Shown here: in pieces, positions 25,364 through 34,031 of the stretch
Numbering within the stretch: position 1 is the stretch's first letter
Layout of the letters: every line of letters starts with the position of its first letter
NCBI RefSeq assembly: GCF_001462455.1
Contig: NZ_LNTD01000067.1
Location: forward strand, 1 to 48,911
Direction: 5' to 3'
DNA length: 48,911 nucleotides
Origin: Cellulomonas sp. B6
GTDB lineage: Bacteria; Actinomycetota; Actinomycetes; Actinomycetales; Cellulomonadaceae
Program-made: the position numbers and the translations under genes
Notes under the pieces: model-generated
The model's database searches: none
What the model saw: only the letters and a program-made list of their open reading frames with translations
Told to the model about the DNA's origin: nothing

Positions 25364-26641
25364 ATGACCAGCCCGGACGTGGCACCCGAACCGGCGGGGG
25401 AGCGCACGACGATCGGGCGGCGCGACTCGGTGCGCGTGGCCGTCGCGGCGGCGCTCTCGGCCGGCACCGGCTATCTCGTGCTCCTGGTCGCCACCTGGCT
25501 GCTCCCGGTGGCCGAGAACACCGTCTTCGTCACGTTCTGGTCGACGGTCTTCGCGTGCTTCGGCGTGCTGAGCGGTCTGTCCGTCGAGATGACACGCACG
25601 ACCGCGTCCGCCGCCGCGGGCGCGGCGCCGCGCGAAGGTGGCGGCGGGCCCCGGGTGCTGGCCGTGGGGGTGGTCGCGGGCGTGCTGCTCGGCGCGGTGG
25701 GCGCCGCCACGGCGACGTGGTGGGGCGCGGCCGTGTTCCCTCCGGGGCGTGGCCCCCGGCTCGCGCTGCTCGTGAGCCTGGCGGTGGCGTCGTACGCCTG
25801 CCACGCGGTCGTCGTCGGGGCGCTCGCAGGCCGCCGGGCCTGGGGGACCTACACGCGCCTGATCGGCGCCGACGCGCTGCTGCGTGCCGCCGTCGTGATC
25901 GCCGCAGCGCTGGCGGGCTCCGGCGTCGCGGGCCTGGCCGGTGGCGTCGTGGCCGGGTCCAGCGCGTGGCTCCTGGTCCTGCTGACCTCGCGCGTCGCAC
26001 GGGACGCCGCGTTCGCGCGCACCGACGAGCCCGTGCCGGTGCTCGCCCGTCGCGTGCTCGCGACGTCGGTCGCGCAAGGGGCCAGCTCGCTGCTGGTGGT
26101 GGGCTTCCCCGTGCTGCTCTCGCTCACGACGCCCCCCGGCGCGTACGCCGAGGCCGCCCCGCTGCTCATGGCGGTCGCGCTGACCCGAGCGCCGCTGCTC
26201 GTGCCGCTGAACGCGTACCAGGGGGTCGCGGTCGCGCACTTCGTCGCGCACCGCGACGCGGGGCTGCGTGCGCTCGTCCCGATCGTCCGCGTCGTCGCGG
26301 CCGTCGGTGCGGTGGTGGCGGTGGGTGCCTACCTGCTGGGGCCGTTGCTGCTGCGCGTCGTGCTCGGCCCCGAGTACGAGGTCGGAGGCGCGGTGCTCGC
26401 CGGGCTCGCCGCGGCCGCCGTGCTCGTGGCGTCGCTGACCCTGACCGGTGCGCTGAGCCAGGCGCTGACGGAGCACGCGGCGTTCGTCGCGGGGTGGCTG
26501 GTCGCCGTCGCGGTGACGCTGCTGCTGCTCCTGCTGCCCGGCTCGCTCGAGTCCCGGTGCGTGGTCGCCCTCCTGGGCGGCCCCGCGGCCGGTCTGGTCG
26601 TCCATCTCGCCCGCCTCACCCGACCCCGGAGCGCCCGATGA
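25364..26641 (+). CDS. Wzx-like polysaccharide flippase/MATE-type membrane protein
   Basis: A 425-residue polytopic protein from the ATG at 25364 (MTSPDVAPEP), with GAGAGGA 4 bases upstream; the longer frame upstream is the shadow of the divergent GT2. About twelve hydrophobic segments fill the sequence, starting VAVAAALSAGTGYLVLLVATWL, wait-free of a soluble domain, with a QGASSLLVVGFPVLLSL stretch beginning the second half. The layout matches the oligosaccharide flippase superfamily (RfbX/Wzx). It would turn undecaprenyl-linked oligosaccharides to the outer leaflet. It overlaps the next GT2 by 4 nt. Two export systems in one locus suggest two glycans or a separate side-chain pathway. Confidence 0.78.
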   Translation: MTSPDVAPEPAGERTTIGRRDSVRVAVAAALSAGTGYLVLLVATWLLPVAENTVFVTFWSTVFACFGVLSGLSVEMTRTTASAAAGAAPREGGGGPRVLAVGVVAGVLLGAVGAATATWWGAAVFPPGRGPRLALLVSLAVASYACHAVVVGALAGRRAWGTYTRLIGADALLRAAVVIAAALAGSGVAGLAGGVVAGSSAWLLVLLTSRVARDAAFARTDEPVPVLARRVLATSVAQGASSLLVVGFPVLLSLTTPPGAYAEAAPLLMAVALTRAPLLVPLNAYQGVAVAHFVAHRDAGLRALVPIVRVVAAVGAVVAVGAYLLGPLLLRVVLGPEYEVGGAVLAGLAAAAVLVASLTLTGALSQALTEHAAFVAGWLVAVAVTLLLLLLPGSLESRCVVALLGGPAAGLVVHLARLTRPRSAR

Positions 26642-27426
26642 GCCCCGCACCCCGCCCGGCCGTCCGCGTCAGCGTCTGCATGGCGACCTACCGCGGCGAG
26701 CGCTGGGTGGCCGAGCAGGTGACCTCGGTGCTCGCCGAGATCGGCCCCGACGACGAGCTGGTCGTGGTCGACGACGCGTCGCCCGACGGCACGACGGACG
26801 TCCTGCGGCAGATCGACGACCCTCGGCTGCGGATCGTCGAGCAGGCCGTCAACGGTGGTTACGTACGCGCGTTCGCGACCGCGCTCGAGCACGCGCGGGG
26901 CGCCTACCTGCTGCTCAGCGACCAGGACGACGTGTGGGTCCCGGGTCGCGTCGAGGTGATGCTGGCCGCGCTGCAGGACCACGACGTCGTCGCGGGCAAC
27001 CTGGCGACGCTCGGCGGGCCCGACTCGATCCACTCCCCGCTCGGTCGTCCCGGGTGGCGGCTGCGCGCGTCCGACTCCGGGCACCACGTCCGCAACGTCC
27101 TGGGGGTCCTGGCCGGTGCCCGCCCGTACTTCGGATGCGCCATGGGCCTGCGCCGGGAGGCCCTGGAGGTCGCGACCCCGTTCCCGGCCGGCCTGCGCGA
27201 GTCGCACGACCTGTGGTTCGCGCTGTACGGGAACCTCGCCGGCAGCATCGCGCACGTCGACGACGTCGTCGTGCTCCGCCGCTACCACCGGGACAACGCC
27301 AGCCCCGACCGTCCCCGCGGCGTCGTGGCCGCGCTGCGGTCGCGGTTGCTGCTGGTGCGCTGCGTGGTCGAGCTGCGGCGCCGCCTGCGCCGCTCCGGCG
27401 CGCGACGGGGCCGGCCGGCGCGCTGA
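26638..27426 (+). CDS. Family 2 glycosyltransferase (SDQDDVW type)
   Basis: A 262-residue GT2 from the ATG at 26638, which overlaps the flippase stop (ATGA). The motifs VSVCMATYRGERWV, VVVDDASPDGT, LLLSDQDDVWVPG and PYFGCAMGLRR form the set typical of alpha-1,3-rhamnosyltransferase-like and related GT2s, with DQDD as the metal site. ESHDLWFALYGN is the catalytic-base region. It forms a two-gene operon with the flippase, so it may build the unit that the flippase carries. It ends at a hairpin shared with the convergent DUF2304 gene. Confidence 0.9.
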   Translation: MSPAPRPAVRVSVCMATYRGERWVAEQVTSVLAEIGPDDELVVVDDASPDGTTDVLRQIDDPRLRIVEQAVNGGYVRAFATALEHARGAYLLLSDQDDVWVPGRVEVMLAALQDHDVVAGNLATLGGPDSIHSPLGRPGWRLRASDSGHHVRNVLGVLAGARPYFGCAMGLRREALEVATPFPAGLRESHDLWFALYGNLAGSIAHVDDVVVLRRYHRDNASPDRPRGVVAALRSRLLLVRCVVELRRRLRRSGARRGRPAR

Positions 27427-27451
27427 CCGACGCCCGTCAGACGGGCGTCGG
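27427..27451. terminator. Bidirectional hairpin between GT2 and DUF2304 genes
   Basis: CCGACGCCCG (27427-27436) pairs with CGGGCGTCGG (27442-27451) around TCAGA. The loop carries the stop codon of the minus-strand gene. Confidence 0.65.
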
Positions 27452-27862
27452 GCCGTCGTCCGTCGCCGTCGGGGCGGCCGCGGGGTCCGGACGCGACCCG
27501 GTGACGGCGCCATCGTGCCGTCCGAGGGCCGTCTCGACGTCCAGCCGCAGCAGGGCGATCTCCTCCGCGACCGTCCGGGTCTCCTCCTCGAGCGCCGTGA
27601 TCTCCACGCTCAGCTGCACGCAGACGCACAGCAGGACGACCAGGGCCACCGCGAACAGCAGGTTGCTCGGCGTCTGCACCCCGACGAGCGACGACAGCCA
27701 GGCGACGGCCTGGGGGAAGGCGCCCAGGATGCAGACGCCCGCACCGAGGACGATCCAGGTGATCGCGTACTTCTCGCGCAGCCGCCGCGTCCGCAGCAGC
27801 ACCACGAGGAGCACGACGAGCAGGAGGCACGCGCCGAGCGCGAAGGCGTATCCGGTCATCAT
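27437..27862 (-). CDS. DUF2304 small membrane protein
   Basis: A 141-residue protein starting MMTGYAFALG at 27862, overlapping the upstream GT2 stop by one base (TGATG). Three helices are visible (ALGACLLLVVLLVVLL, ITWIVLGAGVCILGAF and LLFAVALVVLLCVCV), followed by a charged helical segment (ITALEEETRTVAEEIALL) and an Ala/Pro/Thr-rich tail. DUF2304 proteins commonly sit next to DPM1-like GT2 genes, as here, and probably anchor or assist the soluble GT2 at the membrane, in the way small subunits do for dolichol-phosphate-mannose synthases. That role is inference from neighbourhood. Confidence 0.85.
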   Translation of the reverse strand: MMTGYAFALGACLLLVVLLVVLLRTRRLREKYAITWIVLGAGVCILGAFPQAVAWLSSLVGVQTPSNLLFAVALVVLLCVCVQLSVEITALEEETRTVAEEIALLRLDVETALGRHDGAVTGSRPDPAAAPTATDDGPTPV

Positions 27863-28605
27863 CAGGGGGTCTCGCTCACGGGTCGGCCCATCGGGCGGGA
27901 CAGGGCGATGACCAGCGCCACGAGCGCCCGCCCGAGGAACAGCGCGGCCTTGGCGGGGGAGTGCGAGGGGGTCCCGGCGGAGCGTGGCCGCATCTCGACG
28001 CCCACCTGGCGCACCCGCAGGCCGGCGCGGCACGCGATGACCAGGGACTCCACGGTGTCGCCGAGGTACTCCGCGGGGTACTCGCGGGCGAACAGCTCGA
28101 CCGCGCGCCGGTTGGACGCCCGGAACCCTGACGTGGTGTCGGTCAGGCGTGTCCCTGCCACGCGCGACAGCGACCACGACAGCACCGTCATCGCCCACCG
28201 GCGGGGTCCACGCACCGCGTACGTCCCCAGCCCGGCGAACCGCGCGCCGATGACGACGTCGGCGCCCTCGGCGTCGAGCGCGTCGACGACGCGTCGCACG
28301 TCGGCCGGGTCGTGCTGGCCGTCGGCGTCGACCTGGACCGTCCGCGAGTACCCGCGTCGCAGCGCGAAGCGGTAGCCGGCGCGCATCGCCCCGCCCACCC
28401 CGAGGTTGAGGGGGAGGTCGAGCACCATCGTGCGACCGTCGGCGCGCGCCACCGCCGCGGTCCGGTCGGTGGAGCCGTCGTTGACGACGAGCACGTCCGC
28501 CTCGGGCAGCGAGCTCCTGAGCTCGGCGAGGACCGCGGGGAGGGACTCCTCCTCGTTCCACGCGGGAACGATCACGAGGAGCCTGGATTCATCTCGTCCG
28601 GCCAC
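27862..28605 (-). CDS. DPM1-like family 2 glycosyltransferase
   Basis: A 247-residue GT2 from GTG 28605 (VAGRDESRLLVIVPAWNEE). The upstream open frame runs across a divergent GT4 and is spurious. PAWNEEESL, VVNDGSTDRT, QVDADGQHDP (the DxDG metal site) and TDTTSGFRASNRRAVEL are the polyprenyl-phosphate glycosyltransferase signatures. No membrane helix is present, so membrane recruitment probably depends on the DUF2304 partner translated next. The likely product is a polyprenyl-phosphate sugar for a GT-C enzyme. A TAAGGT -10 lies 8 bases before the GTG, so the mRNA may be leaderless. Confidence 0.88.
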   Translation of the reverse strand: MAGRDESRLLVIVPAWNEEESLPAVLAELRSSLPEADVLVVNDGSTDRTAAVARADGRTMVLDLPLNLGVGGAMRAGYRFALRRGYSRTVQVDADGQHDPADVRRVVDALDAEGADVVIGARFAGLGTYAVRGPRRWAMTVLSWSLSRVAGTRLTDTTSGFRASNRRAVELFAREYPAEYLGDTVESLVIACRAGLRVRQVGVEMRPRSAGTPSHSPAKAALFLGRALVALVIALSRPMGRPVSETP

Positions 28606-28612
28606 GAGCCAG

Positions 28613-28619
28613 TACCTTA
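28613..28619. promoter_or_regulatory. Overlapping back-to-back -10 elements (TACCTTA)
   Basis: Plus-strand TACCTT (28613-28618) faces the GT4 at 28696 and minus-strand TAAGGT (28614-28619) the GT2 at 28605. The geometry is the same as at 25313-25319. Confidence 0.45.
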
Positions 28620-28695
28620 GCCGTCCTGGGGCGCTCGCCGAGCGGCCCGTCGGGGCGCGCGGTCCCGACGCCGAGGACGAGGACGGGGTGAGACG

Positions 28696-29820
28696 GTGCG
28701 CGTCCTGCTCGACGCGACGGCCGTGCCGGCCGACCGCGGTGGTGTCGGTCGGTACACCGACGAGATCGTGCCCGCGCTGGTGCGCGAGGGCGTGGACCTC
28801 GAGGTCGTCGCACAGCCGCGGGACGTCGAGCTGCTCCGCTCGCTCGCCCCGGGAGCGCGCGTCCTGCCCGCACCGGCGGCGCTGGGCCGTCGCCCCGTGC
28901 GCCTCGCGTGGGAGCAGACGGGCCTGCCCCTGGTGATCGCGCGTCGCCGTCCCGACGTGGTGCACAGCCCGCACTACACCGTGCCGCTCGCGTCGCGGTC
29001 GCCGGTCGTGGTGACCCTGCACGACGCGACGTTCTTCTCCCACCCCGGGCTGCACGTGGCCACCAAGGCCCGGTTCTTCCGCGCGGCCACGCGCGTCGCC
29101 GTCCGGCGGGCCGCAGGCGTGGTGGTGCCGTCGCTGGCGACGCGTGACGAGGTCGTGCGGTGGACGGGGGCGCCGGCGGGCCGCTTCACGGTCGCGTACC
29201 ACGGCGTGGACACCGAGCGCTTCCGACCGGTCGGGGACGCCGACCGCGCGCGGGTGCGCCGCACGCTGGACATCGGCGACCGGCCGTACGTCGCGTTCCT
29301 CGGGACGATCGAGCCGCGCAAGAACGTCCCGGCGCTCGTGCGCGGGTGGGTCGAGGCGTGCGGCGGGCGGTCCGACGCGCCCGCGCTCGTGCTCGCCGGG
29401 GGCGCCGGCTGGGACGACGGCGTCGACGCCGCGCTCGCGGAGGTCCCCGACGGACTGGTCGTCCGCCGGCCCGGGTACCTGCCGCTCGACGACCTGGCGG
29501 GCCTTCTCTCCGGTGCGCGGGTGGTGGCCTACCCGAGCCTCGGCGAGGGGTTCGGCCTGCCGGTGCTCGAGGCGATGGCGTGCGGCGCGACCGTGCTGAC
29601 CACCCGGGAGCTGTCGCTGCCCGAGGTCGGCGGCGAGGCGGTCGCGTACTGCGGCACCGGCGCCCACGACATCGCGCTCGCGCTGGGGGCGCTGCTCGAC
29701 GACCCCGAGCGCCGGTCCGCCCTGGCCGCCGCGGGGCTCGCCCGCGCCCGCACCTTCACGTGGCAGGCTGCGGCTCGTGCGCACGTGACGGCCTACGAGG
29801 CCGCCGCCCGCGCTCGCTGA
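28696..29820 (+). CDS. Family 4 glycosyltransferase
   Basis: A 374-residue GT4 from GTG 28696. The N-terminus RVLLDATAVPADRGGVGRYT is of the same type as the GT4 at 3353. VVTLHDATFFSHP, the donor-site FLGTIEPRKNVPAL and the E-x7-E region PSLGEGFGLPVLEAMA are clear. It leads a plus-strand run with the GT2 at 29871 (50-bp gap with its own GAGGAGG site) and the epimerase. Mannose- or rhamnose-type transfer is likely; the linkage is unknown. Confidence 0.92.
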   Translation: MRVLLDATAVPADRGGVGRYTDEIVPALVREGVDLEVVAQPRDVELLRSLAPGARVLPAPAALGRRPVRLAWEQTGLPLVIARRRPDVVHSPHYTVPLASRSPVVVTLHDATFFSHPGLHVATKARFFRAATRVAVRRAAGVVVPSLATRDEVVRWTGAPAGRFTVAYHGVDTERFRPVGDADRARVRRTLDIGDRPYVAFLGTIEPRKNVPALVRGWVEACGGRSDAPALVLAGGAGWDDGVDAALAEVPDGLVVRRPGYLPLDDLAGLLSGARVVAYPSLGEGFGLPVLEAMACGATVLTTRELSLPEVGGEAVAYCGTGAHDIALALGALLDDPERRSALAAAGLARARTFTWQAAARAHVTAYEAAARAR

Positions 29821-29870
29821 CCCGACCATCCCACCGCGTCCCACCGTGACCGGGGGACCGAGGAGGACAA

Positions 29871-30782
29871 GTGCCGCTCGACATCCTCGTCCCGTACTGG
29901 GGCGACCCCGCTCTCGCGCGCCAGACGGTGCAGAGCGTCCTCGACCAGCGTGACGGCGACTGGCTGCTGACCGTCGTCGACGACGCGTACCCCGACCGGG
30001 CCCTCGGCGAGTGGATGGCGACGATCGACGACCCGCGCGTGCGCTACGTCCGCAAGGACCGCAACGAGGGGATCACCGCCAACTACCGCACGTGCGTGTC
30101 GCTCGCGACGCAGGACCGCGTGGTGATCCTCGGCTCGGACGACGTCCTGCTGCCCGACTACGTGGGTGTCGTGCTGGCGGCGCACGCCGCGCACCCCGAC
30201 GTGGAGATCATCCAGCCCGGTGTCCGGGTGATCGACGGGCGCGGCGAGGTCGTGCGGCCGCTGGGCGACCGCGTGAAGTCCTGGATCGCCCCGCACGTCC
30301 GACGTCCCACGGTGCTGCGCGGGGAGCCGTTGGCCGTCAGCCTGCTGCGCGGCGACTGGCTGTACTGGCCGTCGCTCGCGTTCCGGCGCGACGTGCTGGA
30401 GCGCACGGAGTTCCACGACGACCGGCCGCTCATCCAGGACCTCGCGCTGGTGATCGACGTCGTCGCCGCGGGCGGTGCGCTGCTCGTCGAGCCGACCGTC
30501 TGCTTCTCCTACCGTCGCCACGGCGCGAGCGCCTCGTCGACGGGCGGCGGCGACGGGGCACGCCTGCGCGGCGAGCGCGACTACTTCGCGGCGGCGGCCG
30601 ATCAGATGGAGCGTCGGGGCTGGCGCCGCGCGCGCCGGGCCGCGGCGTGGCACTCCACCTCGCGGCTGCACGCCCTCTCGCTCGTCCCGCAGGCGATCGT
30701 GAGTCACCGCGGCCAGGTGCCCGCGCTGCTCGCGCACGCGTTCCGCCCCGCACCCGCGGTGCGCACCGGTGGTCGGCGATGA
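29871..30782 (+). CDS. Family 2 glycosyltransferase
   Basis: A 303-residue GT2 from GTG 29871 with GAGGAGG a few bases upstream. LDILVPYWGDPALARQTVQS opens the fold, and VVDDAYPD and ILGSDDVLLPDY supply the nucleotide- and metal-binding Asp residues. RKDRNEGITANYRTC is also typical. The C-terminal 90 residues are Arg-rich and may lie along the membrane. It overlaps the epimerase start by 4 nt (ATGA), so the epimerase may make or modify its donor sugar. Confidence 0.88.
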   Translation: MPLDILVPYWGDPALARQTVQSVLDQRDGDWLLTVVDDAYPDRALGEWMATIDDPRVRYVRKDRNEGITANYRTCVSLATQDRVVILGSDDVLLPDYVGVVLAAHAAHPDVEIIQPGVRVIDGRGEVVRPLGDRVKSWIAPHVRRPTVLRGEPLAVSLLRGDWLYWPSLAFRRDVLERTEFHDDRPLIQDLALVIDVVAAGGALLVEPTVCFSYRRHGASASSTGGGDGARLRGERDYFAAAADQMERRGWRRARRAAAWHSTSRLHALSLVPQAIVSHRGQVPALLAHAFRPAPAVRTGGRR

Positions 30783-31852
30783 GCGCGTCGGGCGGCACCG
30801 TCCTGGTCACCGGGGGTGCCGGGTTCATCGGGTGCGCGATGTCCGCGGCGCTGGTCGCGCGCTACCAGCGCGTCGTCGCGCTCGACTCGCTGCACCCCCA
30901 GGTGCACCCGAGCCGGAGCCGTCCGGCCGCCCTGGCGTCCGGCGTGGAGCTGCGTCGCGGTGACGTCACCGAGGAGGCGGCGTGGGACGAGCTCCTGCGG
31001 GACGTGCGTCCCGACGTCGTCGTCCACCTCGCCGCGGAGACGGGCACGGGGCAGTCGCTGACCGAGGCCACGCGGCACGCGTCGGTCAACGTGGTCGGCA
31101 CGACGCGCATGCTGGACGCCCTGGTCCGGCACGACGCGCTGCCACGCAGGGTCGTGCTGGCCAGCAGCCGCGCCGTGTACGGCGAGGGTGTGTGGCGACG
31201 CGCCGACGGGACCCTGTTCCACCCCGCGCAGCGCACGGCGGCGACGCTGGGGGAGGGCCGCTGGGACTTCCCGGACGCGGAGCCCACCGCCATGCGGGCC
31301 GACCGTGTGGCGCCCGCACCGGTGTCGGTCTACGGCGCCACCAAGCTCGCCCAGGAGCACGTGCTGCGGTCGTGGGCGCGCGCCGTCGGGGTGCTGCCCG
31401 TCGTGCTGCGGCTGCAGAACGTCTACGGGCCGGGCCAGTCGCTCGCCAACCCGTACACCGGCATCGTCTCGCTCTTCTGCCGGCTCGCGGACGCGGGGCG
31501 CTCGATCCCCCTGTACGAGGACGGGGAGGTGCGTCGGGACTTCGTCCTGGTGGACGACGTCGCCCGTGCGCTGGTCGCCGCGACGACCGCACCCGACCCG
31601 GGTGACGACGCCGTCGACATCGGCAGCGGGGAGCACCAGACGGTCGGGCGCGTCGCACGGCTGGTGGCGCAGCGGTACGGGGCTCCGGCGCCGCACGTCA
31701 CGGGGCAGTTCCGCGAGGGCGACGTGCGCCACGCCTGGGCCGACGCCGAGGTGGCGTCGCGGGTGCTCGGCTGGCGCGCCGAGCACGACCTCGAGACGGG
31801 TGTCGGTCGGCTCGTCGACTGGATCGCGACGCAGGACCTGCCCCCGCTGTGA
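30779..31852 (+). CDS. NAD-dependent epimerase/dehydratase (extended SDR)
   Basis: A 357-residue extended short-chain dehydrogenase from the ATG at 30779. [12 protein letters not shown] binds NAD, and VYGATKLAQEH holds the catalytic YxxxK; the upstream ASSRAVYGEG segment takes the place of the usual STDEVYG. LQNVYGPGQSLANPYTGI and RRDFVLVDDVARAL are typical of nucleotide-sugar 4-epimerases such as dTDP-L-rhamnose 4-epimerase-like proteins. The exact sugar is uncertain. The next gene is convergent, with a hairpin between. Confidence 0.87.
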   Translation: MSASGGTVLVTGGAGFIGCAMSAALVARYQRVVALDSLHPQVHPSRSRPAALASGVELRRGDVTEEAAWDELLRDVRPDVVVHLAAETGTGQSLTEATRHASVNVVGTTRMLDALVRHDALPRRVVLASSRAVYGEGVWRRADGTLFHPAQRTAATLGEGRWDFPDAEPTAMRADRVAPAPVSVYGATKLAQEHVLRSWARAVGVLPVVLRLQNVYGPGQSLANPYTGIVSLFCRLADAGRSIPLYEDGEVRRDFVLVDDVARALVAATTAPDPGDDAVDIGSGEHQTVGRVARLVAQRYGAPAPHVTGQFREGDVRHAWADAEVASRVLGWRAEHDLETGVGRLVDWIATQDLPPL

Positions 31853-31874
31853 CGTGCCGTGGCGTGCCGCGCCC

Positions 31875-31897
31875 GACGGCGGGGCGTGCCCGCCGTC
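31875..31897. terminator. Hairpin between epimerase and acyltransferase genes
   Basis: GACGGCGGG (31875-31883) pairs with CCCGCCGTC (31889-31897) around GCGTG, in the 43-bp convergent gap and overlapping the acyltransferase stop. Confidence 0.6.
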
Positions 31898-33107
31898 AGC
31901 CGCCCGACGAGGCGGAGGGCGTCGCGACCGGCTCGTTCGCGGCCCGGGCCGGGACCTCGTCGGCGCCGCGCTCCGGGACGACCGGGGCCGCCGGCTCGGG
32001 ACCGGGCCTTCGGGTGGCGCGCCGTGCGCGCCGCATGACCGGTCGTTCCACGAGCAGCCACGAGGCGATCGCGAAAGGCAGGGTCACCGCGACGGCGAGC
32101 AGGTTGTACAGCAGGAAGCCGTGGGTGTGCAGCCCGAGGATCACGAGCAGCTGCTGCACGGGGAAGGCGTAGATGTAGACGCCGTACGACACGTCGTGGC
32201 GCTGCATCAGCGACGGCGTGGGCACGACCGACGCGACCCAGAGGATGACGTACACCGCGAGCGGTGCGGCCGCCTGCATGCCCCAGCCCTGGACGTTGAC
32301 GACCAGCAGCGTCGTGCCGACGGCCGCGACCGCGGCCCCGGCCCAGTGCAGCGGGACGCGGTCGCGCAGCATGTGGAGCAGGGCGCCGCCGAGGAAGAAC
32401 GGCAGCAGCTTGATCTGGAAGAAGGCGTCGCCGTTCCCGCCGAAGTAGGCCAGGACGGTCGCCGAGTTGGCCTGCGCGAGCACCGACAGCGCGAACAGGG
32501 CGCCCATGACCGTCGCCGACCGTCGCACGATCCCGACGAAGCCGAGCGCCCCGATGACGAGGTAGCACACGAACTCGACGTACAGGCTCCACAGCGAGCC
32601 GTTCCACGCGCCGGGGTACGGCACGCCGGAAGGCGTGGCCGCCACGTCGAAGAACGACATGCGCAGGAACCAGTTCGAGACCAGGAAGTCCAACGGCGTG
32701 CGCGGCGTGGTCAGGTACCCGTCGAGCGTGCCGTGGGCGCGCCAGAACCCCAGCGGCGCGAAGACCGTGACGATCACGACGAGGCAGACCCAGAACGCCG
32801 GCATGAGGCGTGCGAGCCGGTGCAGCAGGTAGGTCCCGAAGGTGTTGCTGAACCGGCTGCCCGTGATCAGGTAGCCGCTGATCGTGAAGAACCCGAACAC
32901 CGCGAACCCGCCGAGGTTCTCGCCGTGCAGCTCGGGGCCCTTGCCCACGCCCGCGATGTAGTACGAGTGGGCGACCAGCACGAGCAGCGCGAGGACCAGC
33001 CGGACCGCGTTGAGGGAGTTGTCGCGGGGGTCGAGCCGGTGGGGGCGCCAGGCGCGGGCGCGTCGGGGGACGTCGAGCGGGTGCTCGACGGGGCTGGCCG
33101 CGACCAC
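31896..33107 (-). CDS. Acyltransferase-3 family membrane protein
   Basis: A 403-residue polytopic protein from GTG 33107, 6 bases after the rmlA stop. NSLNAVRLVLALLVLVAHSYYI is the classical acyltransferase-3 entry with its Arg and His, followed by about nine more helices and FFTISGYLI and SLWSLYVEFVCYL motifs. The cytoplasmic tail is Pro/Ala/Arg-rich. This family O-acylates, often O-acetylates, surface sugars, so it probably decorates a rhamnose-containing glycan. It is the last gene of the minus-strand operon that starts at 35321. Confidence 0.92.
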   Translation of the reverse strand: MVAASPVEHPLDVPRRARAWRPHRLDPRDNSLNAVRLVLALLVLVAHSYYIAGVGKGPELHGENLGGFAVFGFFTISGYLITGSRFSNTFGTYLLHRLARLMPAFWVCLVVIVTVFAPLGFWRAHGTLDGYLTTPRTPLDFLVSNWFLRMSFFDVAATPSGVPYPGAWNGSLWSLYVEFVCYLVIGALGFVGIVRRSATVMGALFALSVLAQANSATVLAYFGGNGDAFFQIKLLPFFLGGALLHMLRDRVPLHWAGAAVAAVGTTLLVVNVQGWGMQAAAPLAVYVILWVASVVPTPSLMQRHDVSYGVYIYAFPVQQLLVILGLHTHGFLLYNLLAVAVTLPFAIASWLLVERPVMRRARRATRRPGPEPAAPVVPERGADEVPARAANEPVATPSASSGG

Positions 33108-33113
33108 CGGCGG

Positions 33114-33983
33114 TCAGCGTCCGTGCTCGAGCAGCCCGAGCAGGTAGCTGCCGTAGCCGGACTTGACGAGCTTGTGGGCGCGCTCGGCGAGCTCGTCGTC
33201 GGACAGGAACCCGCGGCGCCAGGCGACCTCCTCGGGGGAGCCCACCTTCAGGCCCTGCCGGTGCTCGATGGTGCGGACGTAGTCCGACGCCTCGACGAGC
33301 GAGTCGAAGGTGCCCGTGTCGAGCCACGCGGTGCCCCGGGGCAGGATCTCGACCTGCAGGCGCCCCTGCTCGAGGTAGGTGCGGTTCACGTCGGTGATCT
33401 CGTACTCGCCGCGCGCGGAGGGCTGCAGGTCCCGCGCGATGTCCAGCACCTGGTTGTCGTAGAAGTACAGGCCCGGCACGGCGTAGCTCGAGCGCGGCGC
33501 GGACGGCTTCTCCTCGAGCGACAGTGCACGCCCGGTGTCGTCGAACTCCACGACGCCGTAGCTCGTGGGGTCGGCCACGCGGTACGCGAAGACCGCCGCG
33601 CCGTCGATGTCGGAGAAGCGCTGGAGGCGCTCGCCGAGGCCGGGCCCGTAGAAGATGTTGTCGCCGAGCACGAGGGCGACCGACTCCTGGCCCACGAACT
33701 GCCGACCCAGCACGAAGGCCTGAGCGAGACCGTTGGGCTCCTCCTGGACCGTGTACTCGATCGACACGCCGAACTGGCTGCCGTCACCCAGCAGGCGCCG
33801 GAACTGGTCGGCGTCGTGCGGCGTCGTGATCACGAGGACGTCGCGGATGCCGGCCAGCAGCAGCGTCGACAGCGGGTAGTAGATCATCGGCTTGTCGTAC
33901 ACCGGCACCAGCTGCTTGCTGACGCCGAGCGTGATGGGGTGCAGACGCGTGCCGGACCCGCCGGCCAGGATGATTCCTCGCAT
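33114..33983 (-). CDS. rmlA: Glucose-1-phosphate thymidylyltransferase RmlA
   Basis: First step of dTDP-L-rhamnose synthesis: dTTP plus glucose-1-phosphate to dTDP-glucose. At 289 residues it is full length. The nucleotide-binding signature [11 protein letters not shown] is at residues 6-16, [19 protein letters not shown] follows, [12 protein letters not shown] holds the metal Asp, and [13 protein letters not shown] and [13 protein letters not shown] are diagnostic. The start is ATG 33983. No strong ribosome site is seen, and CACACT lies 8 bases upstream as a weak -10, so translation may be leaderless or coupled to the upstream gene 48 bases away. Confidence 0.97.
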   Translation of the reverse strand: MRGIILAGGSGTRLHPITLGVSKQLVPVYDKPMIYYPLSTLLLAGIRDVLVITTPHDADQFRRLLGDGSQFGVSIEYTVQEEPNGLAQAFVLGRQFVGQESVALVLGDNIFYGPGLGERLQRFSDIDGAAVFAYRVADPTSYGVVEFDDTGRALSLEEKPSAPRSSYAVPGLYFYDNQVLDIARDLQPSARGEYEITDVNRTYLEQGRLQVEILPRGTAWLDTGTFDSLVEASDYVRTIEHRQGLKVGSPEEVAWRRGFLSDDELAERAHKLVKSGYGSYLLGLLEHGR

Positions 33984-34031
33984 GGGCAGACAGTGTGGCG
34001 CATCCGCGCCGATGTGCCGAACCCCGGCGCG

